A stretch of 64,000 bases of DNA, taken from positions 1 to 64,000 of the forward strand of contig NCGO01000001.1 of assembly GCA_002256985.1 (NCBI GenBank). The letters run 5' to 3'. The stretch is from Novosphingobium sp. 28-62-57. GTDB taxonomy: Bacteria > Pseudomonadota > Alphaproteobacteria > Sphingomonadales > Sphingomonadaceae. Position numbers and translations under genes: made by a program. Below are positions 50,908 through 59,240 of this stretch, piece after piece; position 1 is the stretch's first letter, and each line of letters starts with the position of its first letter. The notes below the pieces were generated by a model. That model was not told where the DNA came from. It made no database searches and worked only from the letters and a program-made list of their open reading frames with translations.

Positions 50908-51071
50908 GGGCGGCCCCTAAAGGAAGCGGCGCTTAAAAGAAACCGGCGCGCGCAAGAAGCGCAGAACGATGGGAACCTTCTTGACGGCAAATCGCTGCAG
51001 GCTTGCGCTTCGCGGCGGCTTCCCGCAAATCGGCTGCCTGATCGCGAACCCCTTCAAGGATTACTCACCCC

Positions 51072-52013
51072 ATGCCCACCGGTCTTGTCGCCCTGCTCGA
51101 CGACATCTCCGTCATCGCCCGCGCTGCTGCCGCTTCGCTGGACGATGTCAGCGCCGCCGCTGCCAAGGCCGGATCAAAGGCGGCAGGCGTGGTGATCGAT
51201 GATGCGGCGGTTACGCCATCCTATGTGACCGACTTTACCCCTGACCGTGAACTGCCGGTGATCTGGCGGATTGCGCGGGGTAGCTTCTTCAACAAGCTGG
51301 TAATCCTGCTGCCTGCGGCCTTGTTGCTCAGCGCTTTCCTGCCTGCTGCCATCACGCCGATCCTGATGGCCGGCGGCCTGTTCCTGTGCTTCGAAGGCGC
51401 GGAAAAGGTGCTGGAAAAGCTGGGCGCGGAAAAGCACGGGGAAACGCTGGAAGATCAACCTGCCGATGTGGCCGCGTTCGAGGAGCAGCGCGTTTCTGGC
51501 GCGGTGCGCACCGATCTGATCCTGTCGGCTGAAATCATGGCGATCACGCTGTCTGACTTGGGTGGCCAGAGCATTTTCCAGCAGGGCGTCATTCTTGCCA
51601 TCGTCGGCATTGCGATCACCGTGGTCGTTTACGGTGCTGTCGGTTTCATTGTTAAGATGGATGATATCGGCCTTCATCTGGCCAAAAAGCCCTCTGACAC
51701 CGCGCGTGCTACCGGTGCTGTCCTGCTCAAGGCGATGCCGATCCTGCTGACAGTGCTCGCCACCGTCGGAACGCTGGCCATGCTTTGGGTGGGCGGCCAG
51801 ATAATCTTGCATGGCAGCGAAGAACTTGGCCTGCATGGTCCTGCAGATATTGTTCATGCCGCGCAACATGCCGTCGAAGCCGCAACCGGACCGCTGGCAG
51901 GGGTATTGGGCTGGCTGACCAACGCGGTACTTTCGGCCATCGTGGGATTGATTCTGGGCGGGATCGTCGCCTGGATCGTCCACGTCATCGCCAAGGCGCG
52001 CGGCAAGCATTGA
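51072..52013 (+). CDS. DUF808 family membrane protein (YedI-like)
   Basis: The 313-residue protein begins TGLVALLDDISVIARAAAAS and has VVIDDAAVTPSYVTDF, RELPVIWRIARGSFFNKLVI, CFEGAEKVLEKLG and RTDLILSAEIMAITL, all features of the DUF808/YedI family, with about six hydrophobic helices. Function is unknown. Start ATG 51072. No operon partner. Confidence 0.9.
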   Translation: MPTGLVALLDDISVIARAAAASLDDVSAAAAKAGSKAAGVVIDDAAVTPSYVTDFTPDRELPVIWRIARGSFFNKLVILLPAALLLSAFLPAAITPILMAGGLFLCFEGAEKVLEKLGAEKHGETLEDQPADVAAFEEQRVSGAVRTDLILSAEIMAITLSDLGGQSIFQQGVILAIVGIAITVVVYGAVGFIVKMDDIGLHLAKKPSDTARATGAVLLKAMPILLTVLATVGTLAMLWVGGQIILHGSEELGLHGPADIVHAAQHAVEAATGPLAGVLGWLTNAVLSAIVGLILGGIVAWIVHVIAKARGKH

Positions 52014-52040
52014 AGTTTGCCGCGTAATCTGGCGCGAAAC

Positions 52041-52409
52041 TCAGGCGGCGTGCCGCACCGGATGGGTTTTGGGGGCAGCGGCTTCGCGATAGTGCTTGAT
52101 CGCAAACTCGCTGACCAAGCTTTCAAACACGTCATCGTGCAGCGGGCGTTCGAATTCCAGCCCGCTGACCTTGTCGCGGCTCCACACCACAAAGGCCAGC
52201 TTGGGCTGAAGGCCGGGCAGCATCAGCGAGATCGGTTCATCAATCCGCAGCTTTTCAAGGCCTTCGATGCGCGCGCCATACTGGTTGAGGTCCTTGAGGA
52301 TCACCGTTGACCGCTGCGTGCCACGCTTGCATCGCACCGGCAGTTCGATTCCCACCCGCGCGGCGCGGCGTTTGGCTTCAAATTCTGCGCTATCGGTATC
52401 GAGCCACAT
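52041..52409 (-). CDS. PilZ-domain protein
   Basis: The 122-residue protein has a c-di-GMP-binding-like PilZ fold: Arg-rich EAKRRAARVGIELPVRCK (RxxxR motif) and DLNQYGARIEG in place of the usual D/N-x-S-x-x-G, with Asn instead of Ser. Binding of c-di-GMP is plausible but the changed motif leaves doubt. Start ATG complementary to 52407-52409. It could respond to the GGDEF-EAL protein in this window. Confidence 0.82.
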   Translation of the reverse strand: MWLDTDSAEFEAKRRAARVGIELPVRCKRGTQRSTVILKDLNQYGARIEGLEKLRIDEPISLMLPGLQPKLAFVVWSRDKVSGLEFERPLHDDVFESLVSEFAIKHYREAAAPKTHPVRHAA

Positions 52410-52633
52410 GGCAAATCCTCCACCTGTGTTAACCACAAGCCTTAGGACGGTTTAACCCACAAAAGTTTAAGGGGCGCTAACTGCGCTTCACGAGCACTTG
52501 CGGCGGTTTGTGCAAGTATCCGCGCTGTCTTTGCATCTGCTCAAACCTCTCCAGTTGCGTTGGATCAACGCTGCATGCGCCGGCGGCGTTAGAACGCCTG
52601 TCACACGCTTCATCAGCTTCAGGAGATCAGACG

Positions 52634-53176
52634 ATGACTGCCCCCACCCCCGCCCCCACCCTTGCCGAGCTTGCCAGCAAAAAGCACTATACGACCCGGG
52701 ATGGGTTGGTGCTCGAAGTTCGCCCCGCCTTTGCCGAAGACGAGGCGCTGCTTGAAGATTTCTTCGACAAAGTTAGCCCCGAAGACCGGCGGTTCCGCTT
52801 TCTTGGCGCAAGCAAGCACGTGGGCCACAGCCAACTGGTGCCGCTGACGCATGTCGATCACTGGCGCACCGAAAGCTTTCTTGCCTTTGATCAGGCCGAT
52901 GGCGCACTGGCTGCCTCGGCCATGCTGGCTTGCGATGCCGCCATGGACACCGCGGAAATTGCCGTTTCGATCCGCAGCGACCTTCGCGGGCGCGGGGTGG
53001 GCTGGGCCATGCTCGATTTGCTGGCCGATGCAGCGCGCGATCGCGGCCTGAAGCGCGTGATTTCGATCGAGGACCGCGACAATCACGCGGCCATCGAATT
53101 GGAGCGCGAAAAGGGCTTTGTCGCGCATGGCATGGATGGCGATCCGCACCTGGTCATGCTGGAAAAGACGTTCTAG
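52634..53176 (+). CDS. GNAT-family N-acetyltransferase
   Basis: The 180-residue product has the acetyl-CoA-binding motif RSDLRGRGVGWAMLDLLADA and the following VISIEDRDNHAAIELEREKG, typical of GNAT proteins related to the C-terminal part of Pat-type acetyltransferases. The substrate is unknown. AGGAGA precedes ATG 52634. It converges on mpl and overlaps its end by four bases. Confidence 0.88.
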   Translation: MTAPTPAPTLAELASKKHYTTRDGLVLEVRPAFAEDEALLEDFFDKVSPEDRRFRFLGASKHVGHSQLVPLTHVDHWRTESFLAFDQADGALAASAMLACDAAMDTAEIAVSIRSDLRGRGVGWAMLDLLADAARDRGLKRVISIEDRDNHAAIELEREKGFVAHGMDGDPHLVMLEKTF

Positions 53177-54600
53177 AATCGCCGCAGCAGGTCGCGCGCA
53201 AAGAGCGACAAGGTATCGTCGCGCGCGCCCATCACCACCACGCGGTCGCCGGGGCGGGCGAGCGCCACGATGCGGTCGGCGCAATCGGCGCGGGCAGGGA
53301 TGTGTTCGGCATTCCCGCCCTGTTCGCGGATCAGGCTGACGATGCGTTCGGATCCCACCGAGCGGTCCACGGTGCCGCCGAAATAGACCGGATCGCACAG
53401 GATCGTCATGTCATCGGCTCCAAGCCGTGTGGCCATGACTTCAGCCAGTTCGTGTCCCATCTGGCGCAAGGGGCCATAGCCGTGTGGCTGAAAGAACGCG
53501 ATCACGCGGCCGGGATGGGCCTTCAGCGTGGCAAGGGTGGCGGCGACCTTTTCGGGGTTGTGGCCGAAATCGTCGATCACCGTCACGCCCGCTGCCGAAG
53601 TGCCGACAATATCGAACCGGCGCGCCAATCCGGCAAAGCTGCTAAGGTGCCGCACCGCATCGGCCATCGGCAGGCCTGCCGCATCGGCCGCTGCTAGTGC
53701 GGCGAGCGCATTGGCCAGATTGTGCCGCCCCGGCACTTTGAGCGTCAGAGAATGCGCAGCTCCCGTACGCCGGTCGATCACTTGCGCGCAAATCGTGGTG
53801 GGGCCTTCGTTTACAGAGCCATCCTCAACCGAAATCTGCGCTTGCGGGCCAAAACCGAAGGTCAACGCGCGTTGCGCGCGCCCGATCAGCGCCATGCTTT
53901 CGGCATCGTCGGCATTGACCACGGCAGCACCGGCACGCGCGAGGAAATCGCCAAACAATTCGCGCAGTTCCTCAAGACTCTTGTGATCAAGGCTGACATT
54001 GTTGAGCACCGCCACGGCGGGATTGTAGAGCGCAATCGAACCGTCGCTCTCGTCAACTTCCGAAACGAAAGCCGCGCCCGCGCCGACCCGTGCCGAGGCA
54101 AAGGGCGTGTCATCTGCGACAAAGTTCTTCATCACCGCGCCGTTCATGATCGTGGGATCGCGGCCGGCTTCGGTCAGGATCCAGCCGATCATGCCGGTGA
54201 CGGTGGATTTGCCGCTGGTGCCGCCCACGGCAATGCCCTGTGGCGCGGCGTTGAACAGCGCGGATAGCAGTTGCGCACGGCTCATCCGGGCGCACCCGAG
54301 CTCCTTCGCGCGCACCACTTCGGGCACCGTGTCTTCAACCGCAGCGGATGCGACCAGCACTTGCGCAGATGATGTGATGCCTGAACCATCTTGTGCAAAC
54401 AGCTTGAATCCAAGGCTTTCCAGCCAGGCAAACTTTTCTGGCGTGCGGCCCTGATCGCGGCTGCGGTCAGACCCGGCCACGCGTGCGCCCATGCCATGCA
54501 GGATCAAGGCCAGCGGCAGCATCCCCGATCCGCCGATCCCGCAAAAGAACCAGTCTTGATGTGTCAGGGCTGCAGGGGGCAGTGTGGTGTCATCAGTCAT
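53173..54600 (-). CDS. mpl: UDP-N-acetylmuramate:L-Ala-gamma-D-Glu-meso-DAP ligase
   Basis: Mur ligase that re-attaches recycled murein tripeptide to UDP-MurNAc. The 475-residue product has the N-terminal GIGGSGMLPLALILHGMGA, ATP-binding GGTSGKSTVTGMIGWILTEA, VSEVDESDGSI, PGRHNLANALAALAAA and VIDDFGHNPEKVAATL, followed by FFQPHGYGPLR. It is Mpl rather than MurC by this last motif set and the context. It is divergent from an LD-carboxypeptidase gene with 86 bases between, and both act in murein recycling. Confidence 0.9.
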   Translation of the reverse strand: MTDDTTLPPAALTHQDWFFCGIGGSGMLPLALILHGMGARVAGSDRSRDQGRTPEKFAWLESLGFKLFAQDGSGITSSAQVLVASAAVEDTVPEVVRAKELGCARMSRAQLLSALFNAAPQGIAVGGTSGKSTVTGMIGWILTEAGRDPTIMNGAVMKNFVADDTPFASARVGAGAAFVSEVDESDGSIALYNPAVAVLNNVSLDHKSLEELRELFGDFLARAGAAVVNADDAESMALIGRAQRALTFGFGPQAQISVEDGSVNEGPTTICAQVIDRRTGAAHSLTLKVPGRHNLANALAALAAADAAGLPMADAVRHLSSFAGLARRFDIVGTSAAGVTVIDDFGHNPEKVAATLATLKAHPGRVIAFFQPHGYGPLRQMGHELAEVMATRLGADDMTILCDPVYFGGTVDRSVGSERIVSLIREQGGNAEHIPARADCADRIVALARPGDRVVVMGARDDTLSLFARDLLRRF

Positions 54601-54686
54601 TCCTGTTCGGTATGCGCCCGCGCTGCAGGTGACAACCTTCCGATTGCCGCTTTTACCCGATGCGCGAAAGCGGCTAGGGGTGGGCG

Positions 54687-55508
54687 ATGACCCGTCGCAT
54701 TGCCATCTGCGCCCCCTCAACACCGTTCATGCGCGAAGATGCCGCCCGTGTCAGCGCGCTGGCTGAGGCCGAATTTCCGCAGCTTCAGCTTGAATTCCAT
54801 GAGCAATGCTTTGCCAGCGAAGGCCACTTTGCCGGGCCCGATGCGCTGCGGCTTGGCGCTTTTGTGGAATGTGCGAATGATCCGGCGTTTGACGCCGTGT
54901 GGTTTGCGCGCGGCGGCTATGGCGCAAACCGCATTGCGATGGACGCCCTCGCGCGGCTCGCGCCCGAAGCCTATGACAAGCAGTATCTGGGCTATTCCGA
55001 TGGCGGCAACTTGCTGGCCGCCCTCTATCGCGCGGGCATCGGGCGGCAAGTTCATGCGCCGATGCCAAGCGACATTCGCCGCGCAGGGGGCGAGTCCGCC
55101 GTGCGGCGCACTTTGGGCTGGCTGGCGGGCTCGCACGAGGGGCTGGAGCCTTCGCTCACCGATGGCCGCCCCGCCGCCGCGTTCAATCTGATGACGCTGG
55201 CCATGCTCTGCGGCACGCCGCTGCTTCCCGATCTCAGTGGCCATGTGGTGATGGTCGAGGAAGTGGCCGAATATCACTACGCCGTTGACCGGCTACTGTT
55301 CCACGTCACCCACTGCCTTGCCCCGGTCGGGATCGCGGGCCTCCGGCTGGGCCGGGTCAGCGATGTGCCCGAAAACGACCGCCCTTTTGGCAGCGCGCCT
55401 GAGGCCATGGCGCAGCACTGGTGCGCGCAAACGGGCATCACTTTTCTGGGATCGGCTGAAATCGGCCACGTCATCGACAATCGCATCGTGCCGTTCGGTC
55501 TTGCATGA
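54687..55508 (+). CDS. LD-carboxypeptidase (peptidase S66)
   Basis: Removes the terminal D-Ala from murein tetrapeptide, giving the tripeptide that Mpl uses. The 273-residue product has the S66 nucleophile in YLGYSDGGNLLAALYR, preceded by WFARGGYGANRIAMDAL, and the catalytic Glu/His region VMVEEVAEYHYAVDRLLFHV and GSAEIGHVIDN. No signal peptide, as expected for the cytoplasmic recycling enzyme. Slightly shorter than E. coli LdcA. Confidence 0.9.
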   Translation: MTRRIAICAPSTPFMREDAARVSALAEAEFPQLQLEFHEQCFASEGHFAGPDALRLGAFVECANDPAFDAVWFARGGYGANRIAMDALARLAPEAYDKQYLGYSDGGNLLAALYRAGIGRQVHAPMPSDIRRAGGESAVRRTLGWLAGSHEGLEPSLTDGRPAAAFNLMTLAMLCGTPLLPDLSGHVVMVEEVAEYHYAVDRLLFHVTHCLAPVGIAGLRLGRVSDVPENDRPFGSAPEAMAQHWCAQTGITFLGSAEIGHVIDNRIVPFGLA

Positions 55509-55581
55509 CGGGCAGCGCCGGAATAGGGCGCGCCACCGCTAATAAGGGTCGCCAACAAGGGCGGGGCAGCAGGAGAATTTG

Positions 55582-56517
55582 ATGCGAGCGTTCGTTTTTC
55601 CGGGGCAGGGCAGCCAGAAGATCGGCATGGGCCTTGAACTTGCACAGGCCAGCGCCGCCGCGCGCGAAGTGTTCGAGGAGGTGGACGAGGCGCTTGGCCA
55701 GAAGCTCTTCCAGATCATGAAGGAAGGCCCGGAAGACGTTCTGACGCTTACCGAAAATGCCCAGCCCGCGATCATGGCCAATGCCATCGCCGTGCTGCGT
55801 GTGCTTGAGCGTGAGGGCGGGATTACGCTTGCCGAAAAGGCCGATTTCGTGGCCGGGCACAGCCTTGGCGAATATACCGCCCTGTGTGCAGCAGGCGCGT
55901 TCAGCCTTGCCGACACGGCCCGACTGCTCAAACTGCGCGGGCAATCGATGCAGGCAGCGGTGCCGGTGGGCGAAGGCGCGATGTGCGTGCTGCTGGGAGC
56001 TGACATAGAAAAAGCCACGGCGCTGGCTGAGGCAGCGGCCGAGGGTGAAGTTTGCACGGTTGCCAACGATAACGATCCCACACAGGTGGTGCTATCGGGC
56101 CACCGCGCCGCAATCGAACGCGCTGTGGCCATGGTCAAGGATCACGGCATCAAGCGCGGTATGCTGCTGCCGGTGTCCGCGCCCTTCCACTGCTCGCTGA
56201 TGCAGCCTGCCGCCGACGCAATGGCTGAGGCGTTCGAGAAAACCCCGCCCGGCCCTTTGCGCATCGCGCTTTTCGCCAATGTCACCGCGTCGGTGGTGAC
56301 CGACCCTGCTGAAGTCCACCGCCTCCTCGTCGAACAGGTCACCGGCCGCGTCCGCTGGCGCGAAACTGCCATCGCGATGAAAGCCGCAGGCGTAGAGCGC
56401 GTGATCGAACTGGGCGGCAAAGTCCTGAGCCCCATGATCACCCGCTCCGCCACGGACGTTTCGGTCACGAGCGTGGTCGGCATGACCGACATCGAGGCTT
56501 TGCTGAAGGGTTTTTGA
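55582..56517 (+). CDS. fabD: Malonyl-CoA--ACP transacylase
   Basis: Loads malonyl onto ACP for fatty acid elongation. The 311-residue product has FVFPGQGSQKIGMG, the nucleophile Ser94 in AGHSLGEYTAL, and the His in PVSAPFHCSLM. AGGAGA precedes ATG 55582; a TTG three bases earlier is less likely. fabG follows, but a GxxExxY element has been inserted between them. Confidence 0.96.
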   Translation: MRAFVFPGQGSQKIGMGLELAQASAAAREVFEEVDEALGQKLFQIMKEGPEDVLTLTENAQPAIMANAIAVLRVLEREGGITLAEKADFVAGHSLGEYTALCAAGAFSLADTARLLKLRGQSMQAAVPVGEGAMCVLLGADIEKATALAEAAAEGEVCTVANDNDPTQVVLSGHRAAIERAVAMVKDHGIKRGMLLPVSAPFHCSLMQPAADAMAEAFEKTPPGPLRIALFANVTASVVTDPAEVHRLLVEQVTGRVRWRETAIAMKAAGVERVIELGGKVLSPMITRSATDVSVTSVVGMTDIEALLKGF

Positions 56518-56526
56518 AGGATTTTG

Positions 56527-56984
56527 ATTTCGCGCGGAGACGCGGAGGCGCGGAGGAACAGTGTCCGAGATTGATCGCATTACCGCCGAGATTCTGGACT
56601 GCTCCATTCGCATTCATAGGGAGCTTGGGCCTGGATTGCTTGAATCGGTCTATGAAACCGTTCTTGCGGCCAGTTTACATCGTCTTGGGCTGAAGATTGA
56701 TCGGCAATTGCCAATCGACATCGAGTTTGACGGCATGAAGTTTCCTGCTGCGTTTAGAGCAGACTTGCTCGTCGAGAATGCGGTAATTGTCGAAATTAAG
56801 TCCGTAGAACAGCTAAGCCGATCCCATGCGAAACAATTGCTTACCTATCTTCGTCTCATGAGATTGCCGGTGGGGCTATTGCTCAACTTCAGCGGAGCAA
56901 CCATGAAAGAAGGTGTTAGGAGGATCGTCAACGCACACGTTGAAGACCGTAATTTCTCCGCGTCTCCGCGTCTCCGCGCGAAAT
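56527..56984 (+). mobile_element. 458-bp inverted-repeat unit carrying a GxxExxY gene
   Basis: Left end starts ATTTCGCGCGGAGACGCGGA; the right end, read inward on the other strand, starts with the same 20 bases. The arms agree over about 31 bases with two differences and are built of 8-base GCGGAGAC-type units. The single gene inside uses the left arm as Shine-Dalgarno (GGAGG) and ends just past the right arm. It splits the fabD-fabG pair. The arm design matches elements A and B. No transposase motif or clear target duplication is visible, so mobility is inferred. Confidence 0.65.
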
Positions 56985-57001
56985 CTGAATATGGAGCTTA
57001 G
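56561..57001 (+). CDS. GxxExxY protein, PD-(D/E)XK nuclease-like
   Basis: The 146-residue product has the family motif GPGLLESVYETVL (Gly25, Glu28, Tyr31), and the nuclease-like core FRADLLVENAVIVEIKSVEQ with Asp68, Glu78 and Lys80. The segment QLLTYLRLMRLPVGLLLNFS is also conserved in the family. GTG 56561 follows GGAGGAACA from the inverted repeat. The C-terminal residues DRNFSASPRLRAKSE are encoded by the right repeat. Base composition is lower in GC than fabD and fabG, suggesting transfer. The family's function is unknown. The stop lies one base before the fabG ATG. Confidence 0.88.
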   Translation: MSEIDRITAEILDCSIRIHRELGPGLLESVYETVLAASLHRLGLKIDRQLPIDIEFDGMKFPAAFRADLLVENAVIVEIKSVEQLSRSHAKQLLTYLRLMRLPVGLLLNFSGATMKEGVRRIVNAHVEDRNFSASPRLRAKSEYGA

Positions 57002-57002
57002 T

Positions 57003-57767
57003 ATGGAAAACCGCCTTTTCGACCTTACCGGCATGACTGCCCTCGTCACTGGCGCTGCTGGTGGTATTGGTTCGGCCATCTGCCATGCGTTGGCGCAGCA
57101 AGGCGCGCGGTTGGCGCTTTCGGGGACCAATCCTTCGAAGTTGCGCAGCTTTCGTGAGGAGTTGAACGACACTTACGGGCACGATCACGTTGAAATCACG
57201 TGCGATCTTTCGAACACCGAACAGGTCGAACACCTCGTTCCCGCCGCGATGGATACGCTGGGCAAGCTCGACATCCTCGTCAATAACGCCGGGATCACGC
57301 GCGATAACCTTGCCATGCGGATGAAGGATGATGAGTGGGACGCGGTGATCCGCGTGAACCTTGAGGCCGCCTTCCGCCTGATGCGCGCGGCCACCAAGCC
57401 GATGATGAAGGCGCGCTTTGGCCGCATCGTTTCGATCACCAGCGTGGTGGGGGCCACCGGCAATCCGGGGCAGATCAACTATGCCGCCGCCAAGGCTGGG
57501 CTCGTCGGCATGTCAAAGTCGCTGGGCCAGGAACTGGCCACCCGCGGCGTGACCGTCAATTGCGTCGCCCCCGGCTTCATCCGCACCGCGATGACCGATG
57601 TCCTGCCCGATGGCCAGAAGGATGCGCTCAACGCACGCATTCCGATGGGACGCATGGGCGAAGGGGCCGATATCGGCGCGGCGGTGGCATTCCTTGCCTC
57701 GAAGGAAGCCGGATACGTCACCGGGCAGACGCTGCATGTCAACGGCGGCATGGCGATGCTATCCTGA
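57003..57767 (+). CDS. fabG: 3-oxoacyl-ACP reductase FabG
   Basis: NADPH-dependent SDR enzyme of fatty acid elongation. The 254-residue product has LVTGAAGGIGSAI near residue 14, NNAG, and the catalytic Ser147 and Tyr160-x-x-x-Lys164 in SVVGATGNPGQINYAAAKAG. ATG 57003 is one base after the GxxExxY stop. Frames extending upstream into the element are not native. Confidence 0.96.
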   Translation: MENRLFDLTGMTALVTGAAGGIGSAICHALAQQGARLALSGTNPSKLRSFREELNDTYGHDHVEITCDLSNTEQVEHLVPAAMDTLGKLDILVNNAGITRDNLAMRMKDDEWDAVIRVNLEAAFRLMRAATKPMMKARFGRIVSITSVVGATGNPGQINYAAAKAGLVGMSKSLGQELATRGVTVNCVAPGFIRTAMTDVLPDGQKDALNARIPMGRMGEGADIGAAVAFLASKEAGYVTGQTLHVNGGMAMLS

Positions 57768-57783
57768 CGGGTGCTGGGTGCGG

Positions 57784-57810
57784 GGCTCCGATGCCGAAAT
57801 CGGGGCCTTT
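57784..57810 (+). terminator. Terminator-like hairpin after fabG
   Basis: GGCTCCGAT pairs with ATCGGGGCC (nine pairs, one T-G) around a six-base loop and is followed by TTT. It lies 16 bases after the fabG stop. Confidence 0.6.
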
Positions 57811-57892
57811 ATCCCCAACTTAGGCCGCAATGGTGAGGCTGGCGCTTGCCGAGTCGCGGCTCTGCGTTAAGACAGGCAGTCCGAACCGTATG

Positions 57893-57913
57893 CCGGGGGG
57901 TGTGATTCCCCGG
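57893..57913 (+). promoter_or_regulatory. Hairpin in the dnaN leader
   Basis: CCGGGG (57893-57898) pairs with CCCCGG (57908-57913) over a nine-base loop, flanked by ACCGT and ACGGT about 45 bases apart. It lies about 60 bases before the dnaN start and could be a structured leader. No riboswitch class is assigned. Confidence 0.35.
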
Positions 57914-57971
57914 TCCAGCCAAATTCACGGTAGCACGGCGCAAGCCGCTGCCCGGGGGGATCGAGACGAGA

Positions 57972-59099
57972 ATGAAGGCGACGATCGAACGCGCGACCTT
58001 GCTGCGCTGCCTGTCCCACGTCCAGTCGGTGGTTGAGCGCCGCAACACGATTCCGATCCTGTCGAACGTGCTGATTGAGGCATCGCCCGATAACCGCGTG
58101 CGCCTGATGGCGACCGACCTTGATCTGCAGATCGTGGAATCGATGGCAGCGGTGTCGGTCGAATCAGCAGGAGCGATCACGGTTTCGGCGCATTTGCTGT
58201 TCGATATTGCGCGCAAGCTGCAGGACGGATCGCAAGTCAGCATCGAAACCGCTGACAATCGTATGATCGTCAAGGCCGGGCGCAGCCGTTTCCAGCTGCC
58301 CACGCTGCCGCGCGATGATTTCCCCGTGATTGTCGAAGGCGATCTGCCGACCAGCTTCGAAGTGCCCGCGCGCACTTTGGCCGAACTGATTGATCGCACC
58401 CGCTTTGCGATTTCCACCGAAGAAACGCGCTATTACCTCAACGGCATTTTCCTGCATGTGTCGGATGAGGCGACGCCAGTGCTGAAGGCTGCGGCCACCG
58501 ATGGCCACCGCCTCGCCCGCTTCACCATTGCCCGTCCCGAAGGGGCAGAGGGCATGCCGGACGTGATCGTGCCGCGCAAATGCGTGGGCGAGCTGCGCAA
58601 GCTGCTGGAAGAAGTGCTTGATACCAACGTGCTGGTCGATTTGTCGGCCAGCAAGGTCCGTTTCACGCTGGGCGGTGAAAATGGCGTTGTCCTCACCAGC
58701 AAGCTGATCGACGGCACGTTCCCCGATTACAGCCGCGTGATTCCCACCGGCAACGACAAGCTGCTGAAGCTCGATCCGCGCTCGTTCTTCGAAGGCGTTG
58801 ACCGCGTGGCCACTATCGCCACGGAAAAGACCCGCGCGGTCAAGATGGCGCTCGAAAATGATCGCGTCACGCTCTCGGTCACCAGCCCGGATAACGGCAC
58901 TGCTGCCGAAGAACTGCCCGCAAGCTACAGCTCGGCAGAGTTCGAAATCGGCTTCAACGCCACTTATCTCAAAGACATCTTGAACCAGATCGATGGCGAT
59001 ACGGTGGAACTGCATCTGGCCGATGCCGGTGCGCCCACGCTGATCCGCAAGGACGATAAAAGCGCCGCACTCTATGTGCTGATGCCGATGCGGGTGTGA
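57972..59099 (+). CDS. dnaN: DNA polymerase III beta sliding clamp
   Basis: The 375-residue protein forms the dimeric clamp. Seen: MKATIERATLLRCLSHVQSV, ATDLDLQIVESM, ATDGHRLARFTIARPEG, LIDGTFPDYSRVIPTGNDK and the C-terminal YVLMPMRV that contributes to the partner-binding pocket. Full length. It is not next to dnaA or recF in this window, as in other sphingomonads. Confidence 0.97.
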   Translation: MKATIERATLLRCLSHVQSVVERRNTIPILSNVLIEASPDNRVRLMATDLDLQIVESMAAVSVESAGAITVSAHLLFDIARKLQDGSQVSIETADNRMIVKAGRSRFQLPTLPRDDFPVIVEGDLPTSFEVPARTLAELIDRTRFAISTEETRYYLNGIFLHVSDEATPVLKAAATDGHRLARFTIARPEGAEGMPDVIVPRKCVGELRKLLEEVLDTNVLVDLSASKVRFTLGGENGVVLTSKLIDGTFPDYSRVIPTGNDKLLKLDPRSFFEGVDRVATIATEKTRAVKMALENDRVTLSVTSPDNGTAAEELPASYSSAEFEIGFNATYLKDILNQIDGDTVELHLADAGAPTLIRKDDKSAALYVLMPMRV

Positions 59100-59240
59100 T
59101 CCGCAAGTACGCTTTCGGCCCCCGCATGAGGAGTGGTTAAGCGCGATTTGCGGTCAGGGTGCGTATTTTACCGCCCGATTCGCTTACGCTATCTGAACGC
59201 CCGCAAGTGCATTCACTCTCCAGACAGGAGTGGGAAACAC

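Noticed and set aside
56913-57002. Longer start for fabG upstream inside the GxxExxY unit
   Set aside because: The added residues are translated from the inverted repeat; the family start is at 57003.
57880-57971. Possible riboswitch before dnaN (faint likeness to an FMN-type GGTG...ATTCC and ACGGTA pattern)
   Set aside because: The conserved core helices are not present and dnaN is not a flavin gene; only a simple hairpin is supported.
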